Positions 42,434 to 53,934 of a DNA stretch of 64,000 nucleotides are shown piece after piece. A program made the translations under genes and the position numbers. The notes beneath the pieces were generated by a model that was not told the origin of the DNA, did not search any database, and saw nothing but the letters and a program-made list of their open reading frames with translations. The stretch's first letter is position 1; every line of letters begins with the position of its first letter. The stretch comes from 66-474 sp040388785 (GTDB lineage Bacteria > Pseudomonadota > Gammaproteobacteria > Xanthomonadales > Rhodanobacteraceae), in the NCBI GenBank assembly GCA_040388785.1, contig JAZKBD010000018.1, positions 1 to 64,000 of the forward strand, in the 5' to 3' direction.

Positions 42434-43790
42434 TCAATCTTTGCCCGGACCGCCGCCACGAGGGCCGCCATCGCGACGCGGACCACGTGCGCTGCGGTTC
42501 CCGCCCGGGCCCCCGCGATTCGGGCCGCCACCCGGGCCGCCGCGATTCGGACGAGCGCCTGGACCGCCACGATTCTGGCCACCCCGGTTTTGTCCGCCAC
42601 CCGGTCCGCCGCGACCTTGGCCGCCACCGGGCCGCTTGTCGCCCGCGAACCATGTGCGCACCGACGGCAGTTCCTGGCCGGGTGCGACACCGCGGCCCTT
42701 GCGCCGATTCTTGCCCGCCGGCCGGTCGGGTTTCAGCACGTTGCCGTTGACATCGCCGCGTGACGGACCGCGCCGGCGTTTGCCACGATTCGGGAAATCA
42801 TCGGGCCGGTGAATGGCGAGTTGGCGGAGTTGAAAAAACTGNNNNNNNNNNCGTCAGTTCGCGCGCCTCGTCGTGACGGACGCCCGTCCAGGCATGCGGC
42901 GTCTGGCTGGCGGGACGCACTTCGGTCACGCCGCGCGCCGTGTGGCGCTGGTGCAACACCGGTTTCAACGTCAGCGTCGGCTGCATCGGACCCGCGCCGG
43001 AAAGATCGCGCAGTCCCTTGATCGCGTCTTCCGCGAGGCTCTGGTTCTGGCCCGGGCGCAAGCCGCGCGGCAGTTCGACGTTGCCATAGCGGATGCGCTT
43101 CAGGCGACTGACCAGCAAGCCCTGCGAATCCCACAGGCGCCGCACTTCGCGGTTGCGGCCTTCGTGCAGGACCACGCGGAACCAGCAGTGGCTGCCGCCG
43201 CGGCTGACCACGTGGATCTCATCGAAGCGCGCCGGGCCGTCTTCCAGTTCCACGCCGGCTTTCAGTTTTTCCAGCATCTCGTCCGGCACTTCGCCGTGCA
43301 CGCGACACAGGTACTCGCGTTCGAGTTCATGGCTGGGATGCATCAGCGCATTCGCGAGTTCGCCGTCTGTGGTCAGCAGCAACAGGCCGGTGGTGTTGAC
43401 GTCCAGGCGGCCCACCGAAATCCAGCGCGAACCCTTCAACGGCGGCAGGTTCTCGAACACGGTGGGGCGGCCTTCCGGATCATCGCGCGTGGTGAGTTCG
43501 CCCTCGGGCTTGTGGTACATCAGCACCTGCGCGTGTTCGTGCTGGTCGGTCGCGACCACGAATTGCTTGCCGTCGACTTCCACGCGGTCGCCGGCACGCA
43601 CGCTCGACCCGGTCTCCGCCGCGCTGCCGTTGACCTTGATCTCGCCACCCGCGATGCGTTGTTCCAGCATCCTGCGCGAACCCAGCCCGGCGTTGGCAAG
43701 CACCTTGTGCAGGCGTTCTTCCAGTGCGCCGCCATGTTCGTGCGCGGCGGTTCGTTTCAGGGTCAGAAGGGAACGGGAGGTGGAACTCAT
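42434..43790 (-). CDS. rluB: 23S rRNA pseudouridine synthase B, with Gly/Arg-rich tail and assembly gap
   Basis: RluB makes pseudouridine 2605 in 23S rRNA. An S4 domain (RLHKVLANAGLGSRRMLEQ) is followed by the catalytic domain with the active Asp in VGRLDVNTTGLLLLT and EGRNREVRRLW. Frames differ on the two sides of a 10-N gap (42842-42851): 313 codons upstream and 135 plus stop downstream. A true gap length divisible by three, such as zero, joins them into one protein of about 448 residues. The tail is a Lys/Arg-rich stretch followed by tandem GGPGG/NRGG repeats, as in long RluB variants. The start overlaps the scpB stop (ATGA). Confidence 0.88.
42842..42851. other. Assembly gap (10 N) inside rluB
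   Basis: The apparent frame change across this run disappears if the real gap is a multiple of three bases (zero fits). Confidence 0.95.
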
Positions 43791-44443
43791 ACAGCATCCT
43801 CGGTGGTGCTCGGGTTTTCATCGGACGCGATCGCGTCCGTGGGTTCGGGATCGATTTGCGGGTCCGCGTCCTGCGGCATCGCGGCAGCTTCGGGCGCGAG
43901 CGCAAGTTGCGGGTCGGCGATTTCGCGGATTTCCGCGAGCGTGGGAAGCTGGTCCAGCGACTTCAGGTTGAAGTAGTCGAGGAACTCGCGCGTGGTGCCG
44001 AACAGCGCCGGCTTGCCGGGCACGTCGCGGTAACCGACCACGCGGATCCACTCGCGTTCTTCCAGCGTGTGCATGATGCTGGTCGACACGCCGACACCGC
44101 GCACCTGCTCGATTTCGCCGCGCGTGATCGGCTGGCGATAGGCGATCAATGCAAGCGTTTCCAGCAGCGCGCGCGAATACCTGGTCTGGCGTTCCGACCA
44201 CAACCGTGCCACCCACGGGTGCACGGCTTCGCGCACCTGGTAGCGGAAGCCCGAGGCGACTTCGACCAGTTCGATGCCGCGGCCTTCGCAGGCTTCGGTC
44301 AGGCTTTCCAGCGCGCGTGAGATGGCTTCGTGGCTGACCTCGTCGGATTCCTGGAACAGGGCCGCGAGCATGGGCAGCGTGAGCGGTTGCTGGGCCGCGA
44401 GCAGCGCGGCTTCGATGATATTGTTGAGTTGTTCTTGTTCCAC
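43787..44443 (-). CDS. scpB: Segregation and condensation protein B
   Basis: ScpB forms the winged-helix kite dimer of the SMC-ScpAB condensin. The 218-residue protein has the family core IIEAALLAAQQPLTLPMLA, RYSRALLETLALIAYRQPITRGEIEQVRGV and GTTREFLDYFNLKSLDQLP, followed by an acidic disordered tail. It lies 66 bases after scpA and overlaps rluB by four bases, the common scpA-scpB-rluB order. Confidence 0.95.
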   Translation of the reverse strand: MEQEQLNNIIEAALLAAQQPLTLPMLAALFQESDEVSHEAISRALESLTEACEGRGIELVEVASGFRYQVREAVHPWVARLWSERQTRYSRALLETLALIAYRQPITRGEIEQVRGVGVSTSIMHTLEEREWIRVVGYRDVPGKPALFGTTREFLDYFNLKSLDQLPTLAEIREIADPQLALAPEAAAMPQDADPQIDPEPTDAIASDENPSTTEDAV

Positions 44444-44509
44444 GTGCGCCTCGCTGTGCGCGTTGTTCGGAGAAAGCGGAAAATCAAAATAGCTTTTTTT
44501 GGAAGCCGC

Positions 44510-45376
44510 TCAATCAGCGGTTTCGGCAGTAGCGCGCGCCTTCAGGTAGATCGGCGCCAGTGGCGCGTCCTGCATGATCTCGATCAGTCGGTCCTTGGCG
44601 AGTTCGAGCAACGAAAGGAACGTCACCACCACGCCGAGCCGGCCTTCGGAAGTTTCGAACAGGCTTTCGAAGCGATGGAAGGCGCCGTCGCCCAGCCTGC
44701 GCAACACTTCGCCCATGCGCTGGCGCACCGACAAGGGTTCGCGCTCCACTTCATGGTGGCCGGACAGCTCCGCGCGGCGCAGCACATCGCGCAGCGCCAG
44801 CAGCATCTCGCGCAAATCCACCGGCGGCGGCAGGCGGACGATCTTGCGGTCGGGCACGAACGCCTGTGCGCTGTCGAGGTCGCGTTCCATGCGCGGCATC
44901 ACGTCGATGTCTTCGGCGGCTTTCTTGAAGCGCTCGTATTCCTGCAGGCGGCGCACCAGTTCGGCACGCGGGTCTTCCTCGAGGCCTTCTTCCATGGGCG
45001 GCCGCGGCAGCAGCAGGCGCGATTTGATCTCGGCCAGGATCGCTGCCATCACCAGGTACTCGGCCGCGAGCTCGAGACGCATCTCGTGCATCACGTCGAT
45101 GTAATCCATGTACTGGCGGGTGATCTCGGCGACGGGAATATCGAGGATGTCGAGGTTCTGTCGGCGGATCAGGTACAGCAGCAGATCCAGCGGACCCTCG
45201 AACGCTTCGAGGATCACTTCCAGTGCGTCAGGCGGGATGTACAAATCCTGCGGGATCTGCAGCACGGGTTGGCCATGCACTACGGCCAGGGGCATTTCTT
45301 CCTGGCGCGGTGCTTCGGCGCGGAGCGGGTCCGGTGCGAGGCTCGCAGTGTCGACGGATTGGGGTTCGGTGCTCAT
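44510..45376 (-). CDS. scpA: Segregation and condensation protein A
   Basis: ScpA is the kleisin that bridges SMC heads. The 288-residue protein has the N-terminal SMC-neck-binding region (FEGPLDLLLYLIRRQNLDILDIP, ITRQYMDYI) and LVMAAILAEIKSRLLLP. The C-terminal winged helix carries FLSLLELAKDRLIEIMQ. ATG 45376 was chosen because the family similarity begins about 50 residues later and the further upstream frame is non-coding. No good ribosome-binding site is visible; MSTEP is a plausible leader. Confidence 0.94.
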   Translation of the reverse strand: MSTEPQSVDTASLAPDPLRAEAPRQEEMPLAVVHGQPVLQIPQDLYIPPDALEVILEAFEGPLDLLLYLIRRQNLDILDIPVAEITRQYMDYIDVMHEMRLELAAEYLVMAAILAEIKSRLLLPRPPMEEGLEEDPRAELVRRLQEYERFKKAAEDIDVMPRMERDLDSAQAFVPDRKIVRLPPPVDLREMLLALRDVLRRAELSGHHEVEREPLSVRQRMGEVLRRLGDGAFHRFESLFETSEGRLGVVVTFLSLLELAKDRLIEIMQDAPLAPIYLKARATAETAD

Positions 45377-45858
45377 TCGCACTTGTCGTGGGCGGGCCAG
45401 CGGCCATGTCGATGCCGCAACCCAGGTTTGCGTTGCTTGTTCTGCGTTTGTGGCGAACTGCTGCCCTGGGCAACGATGGCTCGCTGGAGTTCCGCCGTTC
45501 CGCAAAGCGGTCGCGGGGGATTCGCTATCGGCTTGCAACCGGACGCATTGCCGGCCTGTGCATCAATAACCGCATGGGCCGGCATTGCCAGCCTCTCTCG
45601 CTTGCCCGGAAAGCAATCCCCGAATCCGCATCCGCAAGTGAGAAGTGCGACCGTTCGAAGGGCCGCTGGCGGCGGTTTGGTGCCGCCGATGCCGGCAAGA
45701 TCGTACCGACTGTATGCGTGTAGGGTAAGGGCGATCGTGCGGCAAGTCCAGTGTCGGCCGCCAGATCTTGGCCCGTTACTTGCTTCACGATTGGACGAAG
45801 TCTGTGGGGTTTTCCGCAGCCGCGTGCGGCGGAATGCGCGAGCCGGGGTGACAGGGGA
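45377..45858. other. Intergenic region between scpA and the PilZ gene
   Basis: About 480 bases hold no gene I can support. Open frames on both strands have no family character. The only clear signal is a sigma-54-like element at 45768-45784. Confidence 0.6.
45768..45784 (+). promoter_or_regulatory. Candidate sigma-54 (-24/-12) promoter
   Basis: TTGGCCCGTTACTTGCT matches the RpoN consensus TTGGCACG-N4-TTGCW with one change. It has the exact 10-base spacing between GG and GC. Transcription would start near 45795, 64 bases before the PilZ ATG. Confidence 0.55.
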
Positions 45859-46248
45859 ATGTTCAACGTGGCCAACGATTACAAACCGGATCCGGCGGCC
45901 GACGCGCACGTCCGGCACGCACGGATGGTGCGGCAGACTGCGGTCCTGATGAGCCGGCGCGGTGATGTTTGGCAAACCGACCTCGAAGACATCTCGGCGA
46001 CCGGCGTGCGGCTTTCGCGCCCGGCCGAGTGGCACGGCAAACCCGGCGACGTGTGGGTGCTCGACATGCTGTTCGGCGACGAGATCAACGTCCACGTGAT
46101 GGCCGAAGTGGTGCGTGTCAGCGGCTTGCATGTCGCGCTGGCTTTCGCGCGCATCCCGGAAGATACGCAGGCGGCACTGTGGACGCTGCTCGGCGGCTAC
46201 GCCGATTCGCTCGAACCATGGGACGAAGACGGCGGCGACCAGACGTAA
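45859..46248 (+). CDS. PilZ-domain protein
   Basis: This protein of about 129 residues consists mainly of one PilZ domain (c-di-GMP-binding fold). The DxSxxG motif is present (EDISATGVRLS), followed by the GDVWVLDMLFGDEINV barrel and VSGLHVALAFARIP. The N-terminal arginine motif is irregular: VRHARMVRQ has arginines three apart rather than RxxxR, so nucleotide binding is uncertain. AGGGG lies only two bases before ATG 45859; GTG 45868 has better spacing and may be the true start. A sigma-54-like promoter precedes it, suggesting a motility or surface role. Confidence 0.82.
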   Translation: MFNVANDYKPDPAADAHVRHARMVRQTAVLMSRRGDVWQTDLEDISATGVRLSRPAEWHGKPGDVWVLDMLFGDEINVHVMAEVVRVSGLHVALAFARIPEDTQAALWTLLGGYADSLEPWDEDGGDQT

Positions 46249-46253
46249 AAAAA

Positions 46254-46279
46254 GAGGCGGCCCGAAGGCCGCCTCTTTT
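46254..46279. terminator. Bidirectional terminator
   Basis: GAGGCGGCC-CGAA-GGCCGCCTC with seven A on the left and TTTT on the right. It serves the convergent PilZ and YXWGXW genes. Confidence 0.95.
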
Positions 46280-46294
46280 CGCTGTTGCCGCGTA

Positions 46295-47491
46295 TCAGCG
46301 TCCGCCGCTGCTCTTGGGCGGCGGCCGCCTTTCGGCCGGCGTTCCGTGCGCTTGCGGCTGACGCGGTGCCGCGCGCTCGCCGCGCGGCGGTGGCTGCTGC
46401 ATGGCACGCGGTTGCGGGCGTTGTTCACGCTGCATCTGCTGCATCTCCGGTTGCGGTCGCGGCTGCGCGCGTTGCATTTCCGGGCGTGGTGCAGCCGCCG
46501 GTGCGCGTTCATTGCGCGGCGGCGCCATGACGCGTTCCCGTTCGGGACGATTGGGCGTGGCGTTCATCGGCTGGCGCTGCGGCGTCGCTGCTCGGTTGTG
46601 CGGTGCCTGCACCATGCCGCGGCTGGGTGCCGGCGCTGCCGGGCGTGCGTGCTCGGGTGCCGCGAGCGTCCCGCGATTGGGCGAGCGGTTCGCCGCGGCC
46701 GCCGTCGGACGCGCGCGTTCCGGCGCGGCGATCATGCGGTGATTGGCGGGTGCGGGCGCGCGCACGGCGTGTGGCCCATTGAAGTTTCCGGGGCGCTGGG
46801 TGGCGAACACAGCCGGCCGGCCATGATTGGCCTTGAAGCGCTGCGCCGGATTGCGCATGGCGACGTCACGTTGCTGCAACTGCACCGGGGTTGGCTGGAT
46901 ATGGCGCTGACTGGCCCATGCGCGCTGTTGCGGGCTGGGTTGCGCGGCGATGCCGCCACGGCCGCCGTTGTAGCTGACACGGTTCACGTGAACGTTGTTG
47001 ATAACGGTGTTGTTGACGTACACGTTGTGGACGTTGGTGACGTTGATATTGTTGACGGCACGGTTGTAGTAGAAATTGCGCCCGCGCCATTCGCCACCGG
47101 CGTAGCCGTTGCCGAAGTACCCGTAGCCGTAATTGACGCCGCCGTAGAAGCCGACATGCGAACCCCAGTAACCGCCGTGCCAGCGATAGTAGCCATCGGA
47201 CCAGCCCCACCAGCCCGGCGTCCACAGGAAGCCGATTTGCGGCGGCATCACCCAGGTGCCCGGCACCCAGTAGTAATCACCGTAATCCGGATCCCACGCC
47301 CAATAACCGGGCGTCCAGATGTAGCCCGGCCCGGGGATCACGGGTTGTGCGTAGTCCGGCAATGCCGGCGGCGGGATGCCGACCGAGATACCGATGCCGA
47401 TGCTCACACCGGCCTGGGCGATTGGCGGCAGCGCCAGCATCGGCGTGGCCATGAGACCTGCAACGAGCAACGTTGTCGCTATGCGTTTCAC
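46295..47491 (-). CDS. YXWGXW repeat-containing secreted protein
   Basis: This 398-residue exported protein has a signal peptide (VKRIATTLLVAGLMATPMLA to about residue 26). A region rich in aromatic and Gly repeats follows (YIWTPGYWAWD, YYWVPGTWVMP, FLWTPGWWGWS), then an Asn/Val-rich NNINVTNVHNVYVNNTVINN segment. A long Pro/Gln/Arg/Ala tail is low-complexity. YXWGXW proteins are envelope proteins of unknown role. GTG 47491 follows GGAG. The tail has direct near-repeats such as LAAPEHARPAAPAP and IAAPERARPTAAAA. Confidence 0.85.
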   Translation of the reverse strand: MKRIATTLLVAGLMATPMLALPPIAQAGVSIGIGISVGIPPPALPDYAQPVIPGPGYIWTPGYWAWDPDYGDYYWVPGTWVMPPQIGFLWTPGWWGWSDGYYRWHGGYWGSHVGFYGGVNYGYGYFGNGYAGGEWRGRNFYYNRAVNNINVTNVHNVYVNNTVINNVHVNRVSYNGGRGGIAAQPSPQQRAWASQRHIQPTPVQLQQRDVAMRNPAQRFKANHGRPAVFATQRPGNFNGPHAVRAPAPANHRMIAAPERARPTAAAANRSPNRGTLAAPEHARPAAPAPSRGMVQAPHNRAATPQRQPMNATPNRPERERVMAPPRNERAPAAAPRPEMQRAQPRPQPEMQQMQREQRPQPRAMQQPPPRGERAAPRQPQAHGTPAERRPPPKSSGGR

Positions 47492-47623
47492 GGTTGACTC
47501 TCCTGATCGGCTGAGGGCCTGACCATTAGAACGCGACGTCACCACCTTTGTTGACGAAGGGGTGATGCGCGTTGCCCGCCATTTAGCCCGCATTGGGCGG
47601 CGATTCAGCACCCGGAACGAATA

Positions 47624-49324
47624 TCACGATTGTTGGCGCCCGGCAGCTTTCTGCTTTTCCTCGTCGCGCAATGCGCGCCGCAGGATCTTGCCGACGTTGC
47701 TCTTGGGCAATTCGTTGCGGAATTCGATGTACTTCGGCCGTTTGTATCCGGTGAGCTCGTCGTGGCAGTACTGCTTCAGCGCGGCCTCGGTGAGCGCCGG
47801 ATCCTTCTTCACCACGAACAGTTTGACCACTTCGCCGGAATGCTCGTCGGGCACGCCGATCGCGGCGACTTCCAGCACGCCGGGATGGCGCGCGACCACG
47901 TCCTCGATTTCGTTCGGATACACATTGAAACCGGAAACCAGAATCATGTCCTTTTTGCGATCGACGATGCGGAACATGCCGTTGTCGTCCATGCGCGCGA
48001 TGTCGCCGGTGCGCAGCCAGCCATCGACGTCCATCACCTTGGCGGTTTCCTCGGGACGATTCCAGTAACCCTTCATCACCTGCGGGCCACGCACGCAAAG
48101 CTCGCCGGCCTCGCCAGCCGGCACGACACGGCCCTCGTCGTCACGCAGGCTGATGTCGGTGGACGGCAACGGCATGCCGATCGAGCCGGTGTATTCCTTG
48201 ATCGTCAGGGGATTGGCCGTGACGACCGGCGAGGTTTCGGTGAGCCCGTAGCCCTCGATCAGCGGAAAGCCGGTGGCCTTCTTCCAGCGTTCGGCCACCG
48301 CGCGCTGCACGGCCATGCCGCCGGCCAGCGCGAACTTGACGTGCGAAAAATCCAGCGACGAAAAGTCCGGATGGTGGAGCAGGGCGTTGTACAGCGTGTT
48401 GACGCCGGTGATCGCGCTCCAGCGGTTCTTCTTCAGCGTCTTGATGAAGGCCGGAATGTCGCGCGGATTGGTGATCAGGATGTTCTCGCCGCCGAAGTAC
48501 ATCATGAACAGAGCGTTCACCGTCAGCGAGAAGATGTGGTACAGCGGCAGCGCGGTGACGATGCGTTCCTCGCCGCGAGTGAACAGCTCGCCCACCCACG
48601 CGGCGAGCTGCAGCGCGTTCGCGACCATGTTGCCGTGGGTGAGCATCGCGCCCTTGGCGACGCCGGTGGTGCCGCCGGTGTATTGCAGGAACGCGATGTC
48701 ATCGTGGCCGAGTTGGATTTTCGGCGCCTGCATGCCGCCGCCACGGCGCAGCACGTCGCCGAAACACAGGTGGCCGGGCAATGACCAGCGCGGCACCATC
48801 TTCTTGACGTGCTTCACCGCGAAGCTGATCAGCGGGCCTTTGGGGAAACCGAGCTGGTCGCCGATCGAGGTGACGATGACGTGCTCGACGTGCGTCCTGC
48901 CAATCGCTTCCTGCAGGGTCGCGGCGAAGTTCTCCAGCACCACGATGCTCCTCGCGCCGGAATCCTCCAGCTGGTGCTGCAATTCGCGTGCGGTGTAAAG
49001 CGGATTGACATTGACGACCGTCAGCCCCGCGCGCAACGCACCGAACATCGCGATTGGATACTGCAGCAGGTTGGGCAACATGATGGCGAGGCGGTCGCCC
49101 TTGCCGAGCTTCCACTCGTTGGCGAGGAACGCCGCGAAACAGGCGCTCTGGCGATCCAGTTCGGCCCAGCTGAGCGTGGTGCCGAAACTGGAATAGGCGG
49201 GGCGCTGCGAGTGGCGCGCGCAGGCCTGTTCGAACATCGCAACGATCGACGGGAAGGCATCGAGGTCGACTTCCCTCGGCACACCCGGCGGATAATGCTC
49301 GAGCCATGGGCGCGGATCGGCCAT
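47624..49324 (-). CDS. fadD: Long-chain-fatty-acid--CoA ligase
   Basis: FadD activates exogenous fatty acids to acyl-CoA at the inner membrane. The 566-residue protein has the AMP-binding signature QYTGGTTGVAKGAMLTHGN, LIEGYGLTETSP, the hinge GWLRTGDIARMDDNG and the FACS motif RIVDRKKDMILVSGFNVYPN. The catalytic Lys lies near ELPKSNVGKILRR. GGAGG precedes ATG 49324; the upstream extension is non-coding. The acyl-CoA-binding protein and phasin near 15.5 kb are possible functional partners. Confidence 0.95.
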   Translation of the reverse strand: MADPRPWLEHYPPGVPREVDLDAFPSIVAMFEQACARHSQRPAYSSFGTTLSWAELDRQSACFAAFLANEWKLGKGDRLAIMLPNLLQYPIAMFGALRAGLTVVNVNPLYTARELQHQLEDSGARSIVVLENFAATLQEAIGRTHVEHVIVTSIGDQLGFPKGPLISFAVKHVKKMVPRWSLPGHLCFGDVLRRGGGMQAPKIQLGHDDIAFLQYTGGTTGVAKGAMLTHGNMVANALQLAAWVGELFTRGEERIVTALPLYHIFSLTVNALFMMYFGGENILITNPRDIPAFIKTLKKNRWSAITGVNTLYNALLHHPDFSSLDFSHVKFALAGGMAVQRAVAERWKKATGFPLIEGYGLTETSPVVTANPLTIKEYTGSIGMPLPSTDISLRDDEGRVVPAGEAGELCVRGPQVMKGYWNRPEETAKVMDVDGWLRTGDIARMDDNGMFRIVDRKKDMILVSGFNVYPNEIEDVVARHPGVLEVAAIGVPDEHSGEVVKLFVVKKDPALTEAALKQYCHDELTGYKRPKYIEFRNELPKSNVGKILRRALRDEEKQKAAGRQQS

Positions 49325-49421
49325 GTCGTTCCCTCCTGTCATTGCGCACGCGCGCTGCATTGGAGCACGATAGGCGCGAAAGCGGCAAGGTGCATTGCGG
49401 CATTTGAGTGAGGCCGGAGCG

Positions 49422-49890
49422 ATGACGAGCGCGAAATCCGCATGGGCCCATTGTCTGCACGCAGCAAGCCTGCTCTCGACTGCCGGCGCGGTGCTTGCGG
49501 GGCTGGCACTCACGGCCTGCCATCATGCACCGGCGGAGCAGCAGGTCCGCGAGGCCATCGAGTCCGCAGCCACTGCCGCGCGCGCCAACGACACCGGCGC
49601 GCTGCTGGCGTTCGTCAGCGACGATTTCAGCGGCAATGATGGCGAGCTGGACTGGCCAACTCTTTGCGGTTCGTGCGCTGCGCCAAGACAAGACCGGCGT
49701 GTTGATCGGTCCCGTTTCGTTCGAACACAGGGGCGATCGCATCATCGCCAGATTCAACCTGGTGCTGACCGGTGGCAAGCCCGGCGACCTGCTGCCCAGG
49801 CACTCGGTCATCTACGCGATGACCACCGCATGGCGGCAGGAAGGGCGCGATTGGCGCTGCTACAACGCCCATTGGGAGAATAAGGTGTAG
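49422..49890 (+). pseudogene. Frameshifted lipoprotein, NTF2-like
   Basis: The N-terminal part begins MTSAKSAWAHCLHAAS and has a lipoprotein signal with lipobox LTAC (residues about 30-40). The frame runs through FVSDDFSGNDGELDW to about 49655. The family-like continuation (QLFAVRALRQDKTGVLIGPV to WRCYNAHWENKV) is in another frame, ending at 49890. A single-base loss near 49655 would explain this. It may be a sequencing error or a real pseudogene. The reconstructed product of about 155 residues would be an outer-membrane lipoprotein with an NTF2-like fold; function unknown. Confidence 0.7.
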
Positions 49891-49961
49891 AAAAGCGATC
49901 GACCGGTCAACCAGGTGTTGCCCATGGCCCGTTTCCGGAGGTGGCAATACCGGGAGGGAAG

Positions 49962-50920
49962 ATGCGGCGAACTTTCGTGGTCGGCTGTCCGCGTTCGGGC
50001 ACCACGCTGGTGCAGGCGATGATTGCGCGCCACCCGGACGTGTTCTCGCTGCACGAAACCTTTTTCTTCGAGTCGCTGCTGGGCGATGCGGAACTGCGTT
50101 GGGGCGATCGCGAAGCGCGTTCGACCCGGCGCTGGTACCACCGCGCAGGCATGGCGCAATCCTGGGGTCGACACCGCCTGCGCGAACTCGAGCGGATCCA
50201 TGCGACGCGTTCGCGCCAACGTTCGATACCGCGCAGATGGGACGCTTGCGTACGCCGGTATGCGGCGCTGCTCGATGAGGCGGCGAGCCGGCGGGCTCGA
50301 ACGCAGTGGGTGGAAAAAACCCCGAACCATCTGTTGTTCCTCGATGAAATCGCGAAATGCATTCCCGATGCGCGTTTCGTGCACGTGCTGCGGCGCGGGA
50401 TCGACGTGATCGCTTCGATCAACGATGCGGACATGCAGGTGGAAACGCGGGCTTTCAGCGGCGGCACGGTGCGCTGGGCGCGGCGCTGGAATCGCGCGTG
50501 GGGATGCACCTCGCCCACCTCGGCGCGACGCGCCACTACCTGCTGTGCCTCGAGGATCTCATCGACAACGCGGACGAAGAGTGGCGAATGCTGTACGAAT
50601 TCCTGGCGCTCGACCCCGGCAAGCCGCTGTTGGATCGTCCGGGTTGTGATGTGGCCGATGCACGGGCGGAGCCGTGGAAGACCGCCGCGGTCAGCGGCAT
50701 CGCGAAAAGCGTGAGCGGCAAGTCGCAGGCGGTATTCGGTCCGCAATCACTGGCGTGGTTGAGGCAGCATCTGGTCAGCTACGGGACGATCCGCGAGGCG
50801 GTGCGCGAGCAACACCGCACGAATGTCGAAGGGTTCCGGCGTCCCGTCGAACACCTGGCGCGCCGTGGCGCGGCAATCCGCCTGCGGACGGGCAGGATCG
50901 ATCCGCTGCGCACTGAATGA
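49962..50920 (+). pseudogene. Frameshifted sulfotransferase family gene
   Basis: The N-terminal half has the 5'-phosphosulfate-binding loop FVVGCPRSGTTLVQAM and the 3'-phosphate motif VHVLRRGIDVIASIND of PAPS-dependent sulfotransferases. Near 50495 the coding sense moves to the next frame (VGMHLAHLGATRHYLLCLED onward to 50920). Inserting one G in GCGCGTGGGG would restore RRWNRAVGMHLAHLG, so a one-base deletion is likely. If intact it would transfer sulfate to a carbohydrate or lipid. It adjoins another frameshifted gene, which suggests a local sequence-quality problem or a decaying island. Confidence 0.75.
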
Positions 50921-50946
50921 CGGCGCCGGAATCGGATTCGGCTTGA

Positions 50947-50973
50947 GCACTGCCCGCGCGTCGCGGGCAGTGC
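50947..50973. terminator. Perfect 12-bp hairpin between convergent genes
   Basis: GCACTGCCCGCG-CGT-CGCGGGCAGTGC. It lies between the sulfotransferase and acnA stop codons. There is no T-run, but the stem is very stable. Confidence 0.65.
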
Positions 50974-50987
50974 ATCGGTGCGGCGTG

Positions 50988-53738
<2,751 letters not shown>

Positions 53739-53934
53739 GGTGCTCTCCTTGTAGCCGCGCGGGGCGTGATGGCGCGGAATGGATCGAATGGACCGCCCAT
53801 TATCGCGCAAACACTGCTGCGATGCCCGCGCGTTTGGCCGGAACCTGCGCCGGCCGCGGCGAATGGCTAGACTCACGCGAGCCGAATCGGGACATCGCGC
53901 ACGTGACGAGCACGCCAAGCAAGCACGCCAGACC

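Noticed and set aside
45223..45875. Possible genes in the scpA-PilZ intergenic region
   Set aside because: Frames on both strands are rich in Arg/Ser/Ala, match nothing recognisable and have no ribosome-binding site.
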